Positions 33,976-46,855 of a stretch of DNA of 64,000 nt are shown here, in pieces; within the stretch, counting starts at the first letter, position 1; each line of letters opens with the position of its first letter. The DNA lies in contig CAJNCV010000001.1 of the NCBI GenBank assembly GCA_905221385.1, positions 62,001 through 126,000 of the forward strand. Reading direction: 5' to 3'. Position numbers and translations under genes: made by a program. Source of the DNA: a bacterium. Its GTDB lineage: Bacteria; Bacillota; Bacilli; Lactobacillales; Streptococcaceae. Below the pieces are notes generated by a model. It did no database searches and was not told where the DNA came from. It worked only from the letters and a program-made list of their open reading frames with translations.

Positions 33976-35427
33976 TTAGATAGTGGCTGCCCAGACACTG
34001 ACTGAACCCGCTGCTATTGGAAATTCTCCATAACCTTCAGAATTGATCGTAACTTGTGCTGGATGATTTTCAAGGAGGTCAACAAAGGTTTGGTCAGCCC
34101 ATTCTTGGCCGACAAACATAGACTTACTGTTTTCTTGGTCATTGGAGATCAAGACTGCGATTGGAGATTGATGTTCAGCACCTGAACGGACCCATCCGAT
34201 ACACTTAGCATCGTCAAAGTAGTCTGTTTGCTCTCCATAGGCCAAGTCTTTTCGGATGGCTAGGAGACGGTCAAGAACTTCTCTGAAATCTTGTTGAGCA
34301 AATTGCCCTGAGATACCGTAATAGTCTCCGTAAAAGACACATGGAAGACCATCTTGGCGTAACAGAATGAGGGCATAGGCTGCTGGCTTGAACCATTCTT
34401 CAACAGTAGACTCAAGGGCTTGTCCTCGTTGAGTATCATGGTTGTCAACGAAAGTGACAGCTTTGTCAGGCTTGAGTTCAACCAAGCTATCTGTGAAAAT
34501 GTTACGAAGGTCGTAACTTGCTCCAGCATTACTAGCTTCAAAGAGGTTTTGGTGGAGACGAACATCAACAAGGTCAAAACGTTCTTCTGTTTTTTCAAGG
34601 TAGTCTAGATTGGCTTCCTTATCTGGGTTCCAAAATTCAGCAAAAACATAGAAATCCTCGCCGTATTTCTCCTTCATATCACGGATAAAATTCCTCATAA
34701 AGAAGGAGTCGATGTGCTTAACGGCATCCAAGCGGAAACCTGCCACACCAGTCGTCTCCATGAACCAGTCAGCCCAGTCATAGATGTTTTGGATGACTTC
34801 AGGATGCTTAAAGTCTAGGTCGGCGTACATGAGGTAGTCGTAGTTACCGTTTTCGTTATCGACCAATTCCTCATTTGCCCAACCTTTGTTGTCTCCTTGA
34901 ATCAAGTAAATGCCAGATTTACGGCGTTTGGCATCGTAGTCTGTACCAGTAAAATGGTACCAGTGCCAGTGGAAGTCATTGTAGGTATCTTGGCGACCAT
35001 CGAAAGTAAAGTGAGTCCAGCCATTGATAGTAAAGGGCTCGCTTAGTTGAACGGTACGATTCTCAGGGTCCACTTCAATAACCTGAAAGGCTTCCATATG
35101 ATCAGCAGCGGCCTTGTGATTGAGCACCACATCAGCCATAGGTTGGATTCCATGCTCCTTGAGAGTCTGAATCGTTTGAAGATAGTCTTCTTTAAACCCA
35201 TACTTGGTGCGGACAGTCCCTTTTTGGTTAAATTCACCTAGGTCAAAAAGATCATAAACGCCATAGCCAACATCTTTTTCATTGGTTGCCTTGAAGGCAG
35301 GTGGCATCCAGACATGGCTGATACCAAGGTTTGCTAGGTGTTCTGCATCATTTGTCAGTCGCGTCCAGTGTTGGCCGTCGTGAGGCAGATACCATTCAAA
35401 GTATTGCATAAGTGTCTGATTTTGCAT
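33976..35427 (-). CDS. amyA: Cytoplasmic alpha-amylase (GH13)
   Basis: 483-residue GH13 enzyme without signal peptide, so it acts on glycogen or imported maltodextrins inside the cell. Catalytic nucleophile D234 in GFRLDAVKH, acid/base E264 in FAEFWN, and D328 in FVDNHD; DVVLNH marks region I. Length and the absence of export signal match the bacterial cytoplasmic AmyA group. Controlled probably by CcpA through the cre-like site upstream. Confidence 0.93.
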   Translation of the reverse strand: MQNQTLMQYFEWYLPHDGQHWTRLTNDAEHLANLGISHVWMPPAFKATNEKDVGYGVYDLFDLGEFNQKGTVRTKYGFKEDYLQTIQTLKEHGIQPMADVVLNHKAAADHMEAFQVIEVDPENRTVQLSEPFTINGWTHFTFDGRQDTYNDFHWHWYHFTGTDYDAKRRKSGIYLIQGDNKGWANEELVDNENGNYDYLMYADLDFKHPEVIQNIYDWADWFMETTGVAGFRLDAVKHIDSFFMRNFIRDMKEKYGEDFYVFAEFWNPDKEANLDYLEKTEERFDLVDVRLHQNLFEASNAGASYDLRNIFTDSLVELKPDKAVTFVDNHDTQRGQALESTVEEWFKPAAYALILLRQDGLPCVFYGDYYGISGQFAQQDFREVLDRLLAIRKDLAYGEQTDYFDDAKCIGWVRSGAEHQSPIAVLISNDQENSKSMFVGQEWADQTFVDLLENHPAQVTINSEGYGEFPIAAGSVSVWAATI

Positions 35428-35460
35428 TGTTTTTCCTCTTGCTTATCAATGTTGTGTTTT

Positions 35461-35469
35461 ATTCTACCA
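35461..35469 (-). promoter_or_regulatory. Extended -10 promoter of amyA
   Basis: Reverse-strand TGGTAGAAT, 33 bases ahead of the start codon. Confidence 0.6.
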
Positions 35470-35484
35470 TAAAGTTTAGAACTA

Positions 35485-35500
35485 GACAAACGTTTGCGCA
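35485..35500 (-). promoter_or_regulatory. cre-like catabolite repression site at amyA
   Basis: GACAAACGTTTGCGC has an AAACGTTT palindromic core as in CcpA-binding cre sites; it lies over the -35 region of the amyA promoter, where CcpA would block transcription. Confidence 0.55.
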
Positions 35501-35660
35501 AGTTTCTATACTCATTTCTGAAATTGTTTATTTTTAGAGATTAGTATTCCTTCTCATTGGTGAGAAAAGATATATTGGGATGAGAAGTGAGCTGAGCAAA
35601 CTTTTTTAGAAAAAATTACACTAAGTAAACGAAAGTACAGCTGATTAAACGGTTTCTTTT

Positions 35661-35689
35661 TTGAGAATTGTCACAAAATTTGCTATAAT
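35661..35689 (+). promoter_or_regulatory. Promoter of the rRNA methyltransferase-aro operon, start point at the ATG
   Basis: TTGAGA (35661-35666), 17-base spacer ending TGC, TATAAT (35684-35689). Seven bases later comes ATG 35697, so the transcript should begin at or one base before the start codon. Confidence 0.68.
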
Positions 35690-35696
35690 AGTAACT

Positions 35697-36860
35697 ATGA
35701 ATAGAATTAGAGTCAGCAGACGTGTTGAAAAAAAGCTAGCTAAGGGTCTAGTTCTTTTGGAAGCAAGTGATTTAAGAGATATCGATCTGACGGATCAGGC
35801 AGTAGAAGTTCTTAGTCAGGACGGGAAGTTTTTAGGGAGTGCCTATCTTTCTCAGCAGAACAAGGGCATTGGCTGGTTCATCAGCAAGGAAAAGGTTCGT
35901 TTTAATCAAGCCTTTTTCGAAGCTCTGTTTCGTAAGGCTAGGGAAGCTAGAAAGCCTTATTATCAGGATGACTTGACTACTGCCTTTCGCCTTTTTAACC
36001 AAGAGGGGGATGGCTTTGGCGGTCTGACTGTTGATCTCTATGGAGATTATGCTGTCTTTTCTTGGTACAACTCCTTTGTTTACCAGATTCGGAAGTTGAT
36101 AGTAAAGGCTTTTAAGGAAGTTTTTCCTGAGGTCTTGGGAGCGTACGAAAAGATTCGTTTTAAAGGTCTAGATTACGAGTCTGCCCATGTTTATGGTGAG
36201 GAAGCGCCAGACTATTTTACTGTTCTTGAGAATGGCGTGCTCTATCAAGTCTTTATGAATGATGGCTTGATGACAGGTATTTTCCTAGACCAGCATGAGG
36301 TTCGTGGGAGTTTGGTTGACGGTCTAGCCATGGGCAAATCCTTGCTCAATATGTTTTCCTATACGGCTGCCTTTTCAGTTGCTGCAGCTATGGGAGGCGC
36401 GAGTGAGACGACTTCTGTCGACTTGGCCAAACGGTCCAGAGAGCTATCAGAAGCTCATTTTCAGGCAAATGGATTCAGCACGGACAATCATCGTTTTATC
36501 GTCATGGATGTCTTTGAGTACTTCAAGTATGCCAAGCGAAAAGGCTTGACTTATGATGTGATTGTTCTTGATCCGCCGAGCTTTGCACGGAATAAAAAAC
36601 AAACATTTTCTGTGGCGAAGGATTATCACAAGTTGATTTCCCAGAGCCTAGAGATTTTAAATCCGGGAGGGATTATCATTGCCAGTACTAATGCTGCCAA
36701 TGTTTCCCGCCAGAAATTTACAGAACAAATTGATAAAGGTTTTGCAGGAAGAAGGTATCAGATCTTGAACCAATATGGTCTTCCAGCAGACTTTGCCTAT
36801 AATAAAAAAGATGAAAGCAGTAATTACCTCAAGGTGATTAGTATGAAGGTTAGTAAATGA
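35697..36860 (+). CDS. Class I SAM-dependent rRNA methyltransferase (RlmI-like)
   Basis: 387 residues: N-terminal PUA-like RNA-binding domain (about 1-75), then EEHD-like middle, then a Rossmann methyltransferase domain with SAM motif and [12 protein letters not shown]. Related to RlmI, which methylates 23S rRNA C1962; the target here is inferred. The start is ATG 35697 ([14 protein letters not shown]); an upstream TTG in frame is part of the -35 hexamer. No ribosome site, so translation is probably leaderless. First gene of the aromatic operon, overlapping aroD by four bases. Confidence 0.87.
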   Translation: MNRIRVSRRVEKKLAKGLVLLEASDLRDIDLTDQAVEVLSQDGKFLGSAYLSQQNKGIGWFISKEKVRFNQAFFEALFRKAREARKPYYQDDLTTAFRLFNQEGDGFGGLTVDLYGDYAVFSWYNSFVYQIRKLIVKAFKEVFPEVLGAYEKIRFKGLDYESAHVYGEEAPDYFTVLENGVLYQVFMNDGLMTGIFLDQHEVRGSLVDGLAMGKSLLNMFSYTAAFSVAAAMGGASETTSVDLAKRSRELSEAHFQANGFSTDNHRFIVMDVFEYFKYAKRKGLTYDVIVLDPPSFARNKKQTFSVAKDYHKLISQSLEILNPGGIIIASTNAANVSRQKFTEQIDKGFAGRRYQILNQYGLPADFAYNKKDESSNYLKVISMKVSK

Positions 36861-37534
36861 AATTAGTCGTCTCAGTAATGCCAAGAAGTTTAGAAGAAGC
36901 GCAAGAACTGGATGCCACTAGGTATGAAGATGCCGATATCATTGAGTGGCGTGCAGACTTTCTTGCAAAGGACGCTATTTTACAGGTAGCACCCGCTATC
37001 TTTGAGAAATTTGCAGGACGTGAACTGGTCTTTACCCTTCGGACTCGCGCTGAGGGAGGAGAAATCGAACTTTCCTCAGAAGAGTATGTTCAAATTATCA
37101 AGGAAGTGGCGCAACTCTATCAACCAGACTATATTGATTTTGAGTACTACAGCTACAAGGATGTTTTTGAGGAAATGTTGGATTTTCCAAATCTCGTATT
37201 GAGCTATCATAATTTCCAGGAAACACCTGAAAATATGATGGAGATTTTGTCTGAGTTGACCAGCCTCTCTCCCAAAGTGGTCAAGGTATCAGTTATGGCC
37301 CATACGGAGCAGGATGTTTTAGACCTGATGAACTACACTCGAGGATTTAAAACACTCAATCCTGAGCAAGAGTACGTGACTATTTCCATGGGGAAAATTG
37401 GTAAGGTTTCGCGTATCACTTCAGATGTGACGGGTTCAAGTTGGTCATTTGCTAGTCTAGATGAAGCGAGTGCCCCAGGTCAGATTTCTCTATCAAACAT
37501 GAAGAAAATCAGGGAGATTTTGGATGAAGCTTGA
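36857..37534 (+). CDS. aroD: 3-dehydroquinate dehydratase, type I
   Basis: 225-residue Schiff-base enzyme, third step of the shikimate pathway. Active residues: H118 in LSYHNFQ and the imine-forming K143 in [13 protein letters not shown] overlap with the methyltransferase gene and 11-base overlap with aroE, so translation is coupled along the operon. Confidence 0.95.
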   Translation: MKLVVSVMPRSLEEAQELDATRYEDADIIEWRADFLAKDAILQVAPAIFEKFAGRELVFTLRTRAEGGEIELSSEEYVQIIKEVAQLYQPDYIDFEYYSYKDVFEEMLDFPNLVLSYHNFQETPENMMEILSELTSLSPKVVKVSVMAHTEQDVLDLMNYTRGFKTLNPEQEYVTISMGKIGKVSRITSDVTGSSWSFASLDEASAPGQISLSNMKKIREILDEA

Positions 37535-38378
37535 TGGCTATACACGTTTAGCTGCAGTTGTTGCAAATCCCATTAAACACTCTATTTCACCCTTTATCCA
37601 CAATAGGGCCTTTGAGGCGACAGCTACCAATGGTGTCTATGTAGCTTGGGAGATTGAAGCGGGTGATTTGGCAGAAACAGTCGCCAATATTCGCCGTTAC
37701 CAGATGTTTGGCATCAACCTGTCTATGCCTTACAAGGAGCAAGTGATTCCTTATCTGGATGAGTTGAGTGATGAGGCTCGTTTGATTGGGGCGGTCAACA
37801 CAGTTGTTAATCAAGACGGAACGTTAATTGGATATAATACAGATGGCAAGGGATTTTTTAAGAGCTTGCCTTCTTTTACAATCTCGGATAAGAAAATGAC
37901 CATTCTGGGAGCAGGTGGTGCGGCCAAATCAATATTGGCACAAGCCATTTTGGACGGGGTCAGTCAGATTTCAGTCTTTGTTCGTTCGGTTTCCATGGAA
38001 AAAACAAGACCTTATCTGGACAAGTTACAGAAGCAAACAGGCTTTAAAGTGGACTTGTATGCTTTAGAAGATCTTTCTGAACTGCAAGCACGGATTGCCG
38101 AGTCAGACCTGCTCGTCAATGCGACCAGTGTAGGGATGGATGGCAAATCATCCCCAGTTCCTGAAAGCATAGTCTTACCAGAAACTCTCTTGGTGGCAGA
38201 TATTATTTACCAACCCTTTGAGACTCCATTTTTGAAATGGGCTAGAAGTCAGGGCAATCCAGCCGTCAATGGTCTGGGGATGTTGCTCTATCAGGCTGCT
38301 GAAGCTTTTCAACTGTGGACAGGTAAAGAAATGCCGACAGATCAGATTTGGCAGTCTTTAACAGAAAAGTACCAATAA
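37524..38378 (+). CDS. aroE: Shikimate dehydrogenase
   Basis: 284-residue NADPH enzyme reducing 3-dehydroshikimate. Substrate-site residues K71 (MPYKEQ) and D107 (YNTDGKG); nucleotide-binding GAGGAAKS at about 129-136. Overlaps aroD by 11 bases; aroB follows after 18 bases with AAAAGGAG. Confidence 0.95.
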   Translation: MKLDGYTRLAAVVANPIKHSISPFIHNRAFEATATNGVYVAWEIEAGDLAETVANIRRYQMFGINLSMPYKEQVIPYLDELSDEARLIGAVNTVVNQDGTLIGYNTDGKGFFKSLPSFTISDKKMTILGAGGAAKSILAQAILDGVSQISVFVRSVSMEKTRPYLDKLQKQTGFKVDLYALEDLSELQARIAESDLLVNATSVGMDGKSSPVPESIVLPETLLVADIIYQPFETPFLKWARSQGNPAVNGLGMLLYQAAEAFQLWTGKEMPTDQIWQSLTEKYQ

Positions 38379-38396
38379 TGAAAAGGAGACCCTACT

Positions 38397-39464
38397 ATGA
38401 AAATCAGAATCGATATTCCGCATCATCCTTATGATATTCAGATTGAAAAAGGTTGTCTAGCTCAGGCTGGTCAATGGTTGCGAGAACTCTGGCAACCTCA
38501 AAAAGTGGTTATCGTAACCGACAACCATGTAGCCTCTCTCTATGCAGAGAAGGTTAAACTCAGCCTAGAAGATGCTGGTTTTCAGGTAGCTGTTTTTGAC
38601 TTTTTAGAAGGCGAAGAACGAAAAAATTTAACCACTGTTCAGAAAGTCTATGAATTTCTAGTTAAGCAGGGGTTGACTCGTAGCGATGGGATCGTGGCTC
38701 TTGGTGGTGGTGTCGTTGGAGACCTGGCTGGTTTCGTAGCCTCTACCTATATGCGGGGCATTCACTTTGTTCAGATTCCGACTAGTTTGACAGCCCAGGT
38801 TGATTCTTCTATCGGTGGAAAGACAGGTGTTAACACTCCATTTGCTAAGAATATGGTGGGTACCTTTGCCCAACCGGATGGGGTTCTGATTGATCCGCTT
38901 GTCCTTGAAACTCTTGGGAAAAGAGAGTTGATCGAAGGGATGGGTGAGGTTATCAAGTACGGCTTGATTGAGGATCCAGAACTGTGGGCTCTCTTGACGG
39001 AGCTGGATGGTTCTGTGGAGAGTATTCTGGAACATGCAGAGACTTTGATTGAACATTCTTGTCAGGTAAAGCGCAAGATGGTAGTTGAGGATGAGCTGGA
39101 CAATGGTATTCGCCTTTACCTCAATTTTGGGCACACTATTGGCCATGCTATTGAAGCGACTACCGGTTATGGCAAGGTTATGCATGGTGAGGCAGTGGCC
39201 ATGGGTATGGTACAGGTTTCCAAGGTTGCTGAGGAAAAAGGCCTTATGCCAGCTGGGATAACCCAGTCCATCACAGAGATGTGTCAGAAATTTGGTTTGC
39301 CTGTTGACTATGAAAACTGGGATGTTGACAAGCTTTATCAAGCTTTGACTCATGACAAGAAGGCACGTGGCAACACCTTGAAATTGGTATTGGTATCAGA
39401 GCTTGGTTCAGCGACCATTCACCCAGTTTCTCTGGAAGAGATGAAAGACTACTTGGTAAAATAA
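38397..39464 (+). CDS. aroB: 3-dehydroquinate synthase
   Basis: 355-residue NAD- and zinc-dependent enzyme, second shikimate step. [14 protein letters not shown] binds NAD; metal ligands E184 (GMGEVIKYG), H246 (FGHTIGH) and H263 (MHGEAV). Operon gene; aroC begins 9 bases later with AAGGAG. Confidence 0.96.
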   Translation: MKIRIDIPHHPYDIQIEKGCLAQAGQWLRELWQPQKVVIVTDNHVASLYAEKVKLSLEDAGFQVAVFDFLEGEERKNLTTVQKVYEFLVKQGLTRSDGIVALGGGVVGDLAGFVASTYMRGIHFVQIPTSLTAQVDSSIGGKTGVNTPFAKNMVGTFAQPDGVLIDPLVLETLGKRELIEGMGEVIKYGLIEDPELWALLTELDGSVESILEHAETLIEHSCQVKRKMVVEDELDNGIRLYLNFGHTIGHAIEATTGYGKVMHGEAVAMGMVQVSKVAEEKGLMPAGITQSITEMCQKFGLPVDYENWDVDKLYQALTHDKKARGNTLKLVLVSELGSATIHPVSLEEMKDYLVK

Positions 39465-39473
39465 GGAGAGTGT

Positions 39474-40640
39474 ATGAGATATTTAACTGCAGGAGAATCA
39501 CACGGACCCCGTCTGACGGCTATTATCGAGGGAATTCCAGCGGGACTTCCTTTGACAGCTGAGGATATTAATGGAGATCTTAAACGCCGTCAGGGCGGTT
39601 ACGGTCGTGGTGGTCGTATGAAGATTGAGAGTGACCAGGTTGTCTTTACTTCGGGCGTTCGCCACGGGAAGACGACAGGGGCTCCCATTACCATGGATGT
39701 CATTAACAAAGACCACCAAAAATGGCTGGACATCATGTCTGCTAAGGACATTGAAGACCGCCTTAAAAGCAAGCGAAAAATCACGCATCCACGTCCAGGT
39801 CACGCCGACTTGGTTGGGGGCATCAAGTACCGTTTTGATGATTTGCGAAATTCTTTGGAACGTTCATCAGCTCGTGAAACCACCATGCGGGTGGCAGTAG
39901 GAGCAGTAGCTAAACGCCTCCTGGCTGAACTTGATATGGAGATTGCTAACCACGTTGTGGTCTTTGGTGGCAAGGAAATCGATGTGCCTGAAAATCTAAC
40001 CGTCGCTGAAATCAAGCAACGAGCTGCCCAGTCTGAAGTTTCTATTGTCAACCAAGAACGGGAACAGGAAATCAAGGACTACATTGACCAAATCAAACGT
40101 GACGGTGATACCATCGGTGGGGTTGTGGAGACAGTCGTCGGAGGCGTTCCAGTTGGCCTCGGTTCCTATGTTCAATGGGACAGAAAATTGGATGCGCGAT
40201 TGGCCCAAGCAGTTGTTTCTATCAATGCCTTTAAAGGGGTGGAATTTGGTCTTGGATTTGAAGCTGGTTACCGCAAAGGTAGCCAAGTTATGGACGAAAT
40301 TCTCTGGTCTAAAGAAGACGGCTATACTCGTCGTACCAATAATCTGGGTGGTTTTGAAGGTGGTATGACCAATGGGCAACCCATCGTTGTTCGTGGAGTC
40401 ATGAAACCCATTCCCACTCTCTATAAACCACTTATGAGTGTGGATATCGAAACCCACGAACCTTACAAGGCAACCGTGGAGAGAAGTGATCCGACAGCCC
40501 TTCCAGCAGCTGGGGTGGTCATGGAAGCCGTTGTAGCAACGGTTCTGGCACAGGAAATCCTTGAAAAATTCTCATCAGATAATCTTGAAGAATTAAAAGA
40601 GGCAGTTGCCAAACACCGAGACTATACAAAGAACTATTAA
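39474..40640 (+). CDS. aroC: Chorismate synthase
   Basis: 388-residue flavin-dependent enzyme making chorismate from EPSP, last common aromatic step. Signatures GESHGP at the start, [12 protein letters not shown] and [12 protein letters not shown]. Length typical. tyrA follows after 9 bases. Confidence 0.96.
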   Translation: MRYLTAGESHGPRLTAIIEGIPAGLPLTAEDINGDLKRRQGGYGRGGRMKIESDQVVFTSGVRHGKTTGAPITMDVINKDHQKWLDIMSAKDIEDRLKSKRKITHPRPGHADLVGGIKYRFDDLRNSLERSSARETTMRVAVGAVAKRLLAELDMEIANHVVVFGGKEIDVPENLTVAEIKQRAAQSEVSIVNQEREQEIKDYIDQIKRDGDTIGGVVETVVGGVPVGLGSYVQWDRKLDARLAQAVVSINAFKGVEFGLGFEAGYRKGSQVMDEILWSKEDGYTRRTNNLGGFEGGMTNGQPIVVRGVMKPIPTLYKPLMSVDIETHEPYKATVERSDPTALPAAGVVMEAVVATVLAQEILEKFSSDNLEELKEAVAKHRDYTKNY

Positions 40641-40649
40641 GGAGTTCCT

Positions 40650-41753
40650 ATGGCCAAAACAGTCTATATAGCAGGTCTTGGTTTGATTGGTGCTTCGATG
40701 GCACTCGGTATCAAGCGCGATCATCCGGATTATGAAATTTTAGGTTATAATCGCAGTCAGGCTTCTAGAGATATCGCTTTGAAAGAAGGTATGATTGACC
40801 GTGCGACGGATGATTTTGCCAGTTTTGCTCCTCTGGCAGATGTCATCATTCTGACCTTACCAATCAAGCAGACCATTGCTTTTATTCAGGAGTTGGCAAT
40901 GTTAGACTTGAAAGAAGACGTCATTATCTCGGATGCCGGTTCGACCAAGTCAGCTATTGTGGATGCAGCGGAGAAGTATTTGGCTAGCAAGCCTGTTCGA
41001 TTTGTCGGGGCCCATCCCATGGCTGGTAGCCACAAAACAGGAGCTGCCTCTGCGGATGTTAATCTCTTCGAAAATGCCTACTATATCTTCACACCTTCGA
41101 GCCTGACAAGTCCTGACACACTTGAGGAAATGAAGGATCTGCTTTCAGGCCTTCATGCTCGTTTTATCGAGATTGATGCCAAGGAGCATGATCGGGTGAC
41201 TTCTCAGATTAGCCATTTTCCTCATATTCTTGCTTCCAGTCTCATGGAGCAGACGGCAGTTTATGCTCAAGAACATGAGATGGCAAGGCGCTTTGCGTCG
41301 GGTGGTTTTCGAGATATGACTCGGATTGCGGAGAGTGAGCCAGGTATGTGGACTTCTATTCTCTTGTCCAATCGTGAGACCATTCTAGAGCGAATTGCGG
41401 ATTTCAAGGAGCGCTTGGAAGCGATTGGTCAGGCCATCAGTGAGGGAGATGAAGAGCAAATCTGGAATTTCTTCAATCAAGCGCGTGCGCAACGGCAGGC
41501 TATGGAAATCCATAAGCGTGGTGGTGTGGATAGCTCTTACGACCTCTATGTCGACGTTCCCGATGAAGAAGATGTCATCTTGCGGATTTTGGAATTGCTA
41601 CGTGGGACTTCTTTGGTCAACATTCACATCAACGAAGAAAACCGGGAGGATGTTCACGGGATTCTACAAATTTCCTTTAAAAATGCTCAAGATTTGGAAC
41701 GAGCTGAACGCTTAATTACAGAAAATACGGACTACACAGTCGTCATCAAATAA
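40650..41753 (+). CDS. tyrA: Prephenate dehydrogenase with ACT domain
   Basis: 367-residue enzyme for tyrosine synthesis. N-terminal NAD motif GLGLIGAS (9-16), helical dehydrogenase domain containing [10 protein letters not shown] and a C-terminal ACT domain (about 295-367) for feedback by tyrosine. Ribosome site AAGGAG. In the same operon as the common-pathway genes. Confidence 0.95.
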   Translation: MAKTVYIAGLGLIGASMALGIKRDHPDYEILGYNRSQASRDIALKEGMIDRATDDFASFAPLADVIILTLPIKQTIAFIQELAMLDLKEDVIISDAGSTKSAIVDAAEKYLASKPVRFVGAHPMAGSHKTGAASADVNLFENAYYIFTPSSLTSPDTLEEMKDLLSGLHARFIEIDAKEHDRVTSQISHFPHILASSLMEQTAVYAQEHEMARRFASGGFRDMTRIAESEPGMWTSILLSNRETILERIADFKERLEAIGQAISEGDEEQIWNFFNQARAQRQAMEIHKRGGVDSSYDLYVDVPDEEDVILRILELLRGTSLVNIHINEENREDVHGILQISFKNAQDLERAERLITENTDYTVVIK

Positions 41754-41763
41754 GGAGAAAATC

Positions 41764-42102
41764 ATGTCAAATATTTACGATAGTGCAAATGAACTCAGTC
41801 GTGGGTTACGCGAATTACCAGAATACAAGGCGGTCAAGGCAGCAAAAGATGCCATCCAAGCTGATGAACAAGCTAGCAAGATTTTTGCAGACTACCTCGC
41901 TTTCCAGCAAGAAATCCAAGTCATGGCGCAAACGGGACAAATGCCAGACGCCTCTTTCCAAGAAAAGATGCAGTCTTTCAGCAAGCAAATCCAAGAGAAC
42001 GCTCTTTTGTCAGATTTCTTTGCCAAACAGCAACAATTGTCCATTTACCTTTCAGACATTGAAAAAATTGTCTTTGAACCAGTTTCAGAATTATTGAAAT
42101 AG
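41764..42102 (+). CDS. YlbF/YmcA family protein
   Basis: 112-residue, almost wholly helical protein of the YlbF/YmcA family (UPF0342-like). In Bacillus relatives form a complex that modulates RNase Y; the streptococcal member has no established role. Ribosome site AAGGAG, 10 bases after tyrA. Last gene before the internal terminator. Confidence 0.87.
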   Translation: MSNIYDSANELSRGLRELPEYKAVKAAKDAIQADEQASKIFADYLAFQQEIQVMAQTGQMPDASFQEKMQSFSKQIQENALLSDFFAKQQQLSIYLSDIEKIVFEPVSELLK

Positions 42103-43941
<1,839 letters not shown>

Positions 43942-43945
<4 letters not shown>

Positions 43946-44790
43946 AAATTGCCTATCTAGGTCCTAAGGGATCTTTTTCGCATCATGTTGTGCAGTTAGC
44001 GTTTCCAAAAGAGGAATTGCAGGCTTTTGCCAATATCACAGATGTTATTAAGGCCTATGAGCAAGGCTTGGTGGACTATTCTGTGGTACCAGTTGAAAAT
44101 TCTATCGAGGGTAGCGTTCATGAAAGCTTGGATTACCTTTTTCATCAGGCTCGCATCCAAGCAGTTGCAGAAATCGTTCAGCCCATTCATCAGCAGTTGA
44201 TGGCAGTTTCAGGTCAGTCAAAAATTGAGAAAATCTTTTCCCATCCTCAGGCTCTAGCTCAAGGAAAGAAATTCATCGACAAACACTACCCAGAGGCCCA
44301 AATTGAGGTAACAGCCAGTACTGCTTATGCAGCTCGCTTTATTTCAGAACATCCAGATCAGCCTTATGCAGCCATTGCTCCTAGAAGTTCAGCTGAAGAA
44401 TATGGCTTGGAATTAATTGCAGAAGATATCCAGGAAATGGAAGCCAATTTCACACGTTTTTGGGTGTTAGGGGCAGAGATACCAAAGATTCCTTTGAATT
44501 CACAGGCTGAAAAAATGAGTTTGGCCTTGACCTTACCAGACAACCTACCCGGTGCTCTTTACAAGGCACTTTCGACTTTTGCTTGGAGAGGGATTGACTT
44601 AACAAAGATTGAAAGTCGCCCCCTTAAAACGGCCTTGGGAGAATACTTTTTCATTATCGATGTGGACTATAGTGACAAAGAACTGGTTCATTTTGCCAGA
44701 CAAGAACTAGAAGCCATTGGAATCCAGCACAAGATACTGGGTACCTACCCGATTTTTACCATAACTGATATAGAAAAGGAGAGTCAATGA
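43942..44790 (+). CDS. pheA: Prephenate dehydratase with ACT domain
   Basis: 282-residue enzyme for phenylalanine synthesis. GPKGSFSHH at the N-terminus, catalytic TRF in ANFTRFWVL, and a C-terminal ACT domain (about 193-275) with ESRPLK for feedback control. No chorismate mutase domain is fused. Four-base overlaps on both sides. Confidence 0.95.
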
Positions 44791-46073
44791 GCAAAGAAAA
44801 TCCTTTAAGTCATCACGAGCAGTTACGTTATGACTATCTCTACAAAAATATTCATTACCTCAACGACAGAGAAAAGAGAGAATTTGACTACCTACGAAGA
44901 AAGCTAGATGGAACTCCACCTCACAGTAGAACCTATGAGAAAAATGAGGAAACTTTGGAATCTGATATTGACCTTCCTAGCTACACTAATCGAAGTCGTT
45001 CAAATAGACAGCAAAGGAACACTTCACTTCCAAAAGTGAAAAAGAAGAAACCAAGAAAATTTTTCAAACGACTTCTAATTTGGCTTTTACTGTTGATAAC
45101 CTGTGTGGCTGCGGGGATGATTTTTATGTTCCTTCGCGGTTTCCAGTCAGCAACTTCTACCAATAAGCCAGCTGATGCAAAAGCGGCACAAGTAGAGGTC
45201 TTTAATGGTCAGGATACCAAAGATGGTGTGAATATCCTAGTCATGGGGACAGATGGTCGTATCGGTCAAAATAGTGCAGAAACCCGTACCGACACGATTA
45301 TGGTGTTGAATGTTAGTGGTTCGGATAAGAAAATCAAGCTAGTCAGCTTCATGCGTGACAACCTAGTCTATATTGATGGCTACAGCCAGATTGTGAATGG
45401 TAAGAAACAAACGGATAATAAACTAAATGTTGCCTATGAACTTGGGGAACAAGAAGGGCAAAAAGGGGCAGAAATGGTCCGCAAGGTTCTAAAAGATAAT
45501 TTTGATTTGGACATTAAGTACTATGCCCTAGTGGATTTCCAAGCCTTTGCAACTGCTATTGATACGCTATTTCCTGATGGGGTGACTATAGACGCTAAGT
45601 TTTCAACGTTAAATGGTCAGCCTCTGACAGAAGCCACAGTTGGAGATGACCTACATGCAACAGAAACCGAATCACCAACTCAAACGATTCGTGCTGGCAA
45701 GCAACAAATGAATGGCTCAACCTTACTTAACTATGCCCGTTTCCGTGACGATGATGAAGGAGACTATGGTCGTACCAAACGTCAGCAGCAAGTCATGTCA
45801 GCCGTTCTTGAGCAGATCAAAGATCCGACCAAACTCTTTACCGGTTCAGAGGCACTTGGAAAGGTCTTTGGAATGACCTCAACCAATCTACCTTATACCT
45901 TCCTGCTGACTAATGGTTTATCAGTTATCGAAGGTGCACAGAATGGTATCGAAAGATTGACAGTGCCAGAACTTGGTGACTGGGTAGATGCTTATGATGT
46001 CTATGGAGGTCAAGGACTTCTTGTCGATCAAAATAAATACCGGACCAAACTCGCTCAAATGGGGATGAGATAG
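44787..46073 (+). CDS. psr: LCP (LytR-CpsA-Psr) family phosphotransferase, Psr type
   Basis: 428-residue membrane-anchored enzyme. Cytoplasmic charged N-terminus (1-90), one helix (about 92-114), LCP domain outside (about 145-390) with GTDGR and TRTDTIMVL containing the Arg/Asp residues that bind the pyrophosphate lipid. LCP proteins attach teichoic acids or capsule to peptidoglycan. Its presence in the aromatic operon is conserved in pneumococcus; here the teichoic acid locus lies only 4 kb downstream. Confidence 0.92.
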   Translation: MSKENPLSHHEQLRYDYLYKNIHYLNDREKREFDYLRRKLDGTPPHSRTYEKNEETLESDIDLPSYTNRSRSNRQQRNTSLPKVKKKKPRKFFKRLLIWLLLLITCVAAGMIFMFLRGFQSATSTNKPADAKAAQVEVFNGQDTKDGVNILVMGTDGRIGQNSAETRTDTIMVLNVSGSDKKIKLVSFMRDNLVYIDGYSQIVNGKKQTDNKLNVAYELGEQEGQKGAEMVRKVLKDNFDLDIKYYALVDFQAFATAIDTLFPDGVTIDAKFSTLNGQPLTEATVGDDLHATETESPTQTIRAGKQQMNGSTLLNYARFRDDDEGDYGRTKRQQQVMSAVLEQIKDPTKLFTGSEALGKVFGMTSTNLPYTFLLTNGLSVIEGAQNGIERLTVPELGDWVDAYDVYGGQGLLVDQNKYRTKLAQMGMR

Positions 46074-46131
46074 AATACTTTTATTAAGAAAACTCAAAAG
46101 AACTTAGTAAAAATTATATTCCAAATATAAA

Positions 46132-46167
46132 AAAAGAGTATTTCTGAAATGGAAATGCTCTTTTTAT
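46132..46167 (+). terminator. Terminator of the aroA-psr operon
   Basis: AAAGAGTATTTC / GGAAATGCTCTTT hairpin with A- and T-runs. Confidence 0.82.
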
Positions 46168-46393
46168 GTTATATAGTGGTTTCCAGAACCAAATTCATTA
46201 TATTCTAACTTGAAATCCTTTTAAGAAACTTGTTAAGAGAACATGACAAAGTGAAGGTTTTTGAATCGAGACCAAACGAAAAATTTGTATCAACAGTTGT
46301 TTAGTTGATGAAAAGAACTTTTTGAGTACTACTAGATTTTTAACTACCTGATGAATCTTCAATTTGACTAAAAGGGTAATAATATAATGCTTG
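46168..46393. other. AT-rich spacer before the DUF1310-lipase locus
   Basis: 226 bases without a credible gene or recognised repeat; it ends at the first copy of the 60-base promoter/leader repeat. Confidence 0.4.
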
Positions 46394-46453
46394 TGGTATA
46401 CTATAAGTAAATCAGCGCATGACATATTTGTAAAATAACATAAAGGAGACGTC
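46394..46453 (+). repeat. Promoter/leader repeat, copy 1
   Basis: 60-base unit starting with the extended -10 TGGTATACT and ending in AAAGGAGACGTC just before ATG. Two more copies at 47040-47098 and 47732-47791 differ at only a few positions. It supplies promoter and ribosome site to each DUF1310 gene. Confidence 0.85.
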
Positions 46454-46855
46454 ATGAAGTCATTTAAAATTATAGGAATCATATTAGCTAGTTTGTTGGT
46501 TATCGTTGGACTAAGCTTAGGGGGATATAAAGTGATGAAAAAATTAAAACACGATGAGATGGTTAGGATTGTCAAGGGTGAGGAAGTCAAAAAAATTATA
46601 GAAGATGATTTGAAAGAAATGGACCAATTTTCTTTAACAAATGAAGGAAAAATAAAGTCTTATCAAATTGATGATAAATCAATCAAACAAAGTCCAATGG
46701 GAGGGATCAAATTTAAAATATATATAAACAATGACGAAGAATTATATGTATTTTTCACTATTAATAAAGATAAAAGTAGCGGAAAGTTAGTTAATGATGG
46801 CGGAGGAAACTCTGCTAAATTTGAGAAAATGATAACGGAGGGGAAAAGTGAATAG
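46454..46855 (+). CDS. DUF1310-like membrane-anchored protein, copy 1 (candidate immunity protein)
   Basis: 133 residues: a helix at about 5-27 (IIGIILASLLVIVGLSLGGY) anchoring a small outside domain with the repeated motifs HDEMVRIV (near 34-41) and SPMGGI (near 78-83). The family has no assigned function. The N-terminal 45 residues are nearly the same in all three copies whereas the C-terminal halves diverge, the pattern expected for immunity proteins matched to different toxins. Overlaps the following lipase stub by 8 bases. Confidence 0.82.
   Translation: MKSFKIIGIILASLLVIVGLSLGGYKVMKKLKHDEMVRIVKGEEVKKIIEDDLKEMDQFSLTNEGKIKSYQIDDKSIKQSPMGGIKFKIYINNDEELYVFFTINKDKSSGKLVNDGGGNSAKFEKMITEGKSE

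Noticed and set aside
35661..35696. Upstream TTG start for the rRNA methyltransferase
   Set aside because: The TTG is the first part of a -35 hexamer with a perfectly spaced -10, and MNRIRVSRR is the family-like N-terminus.
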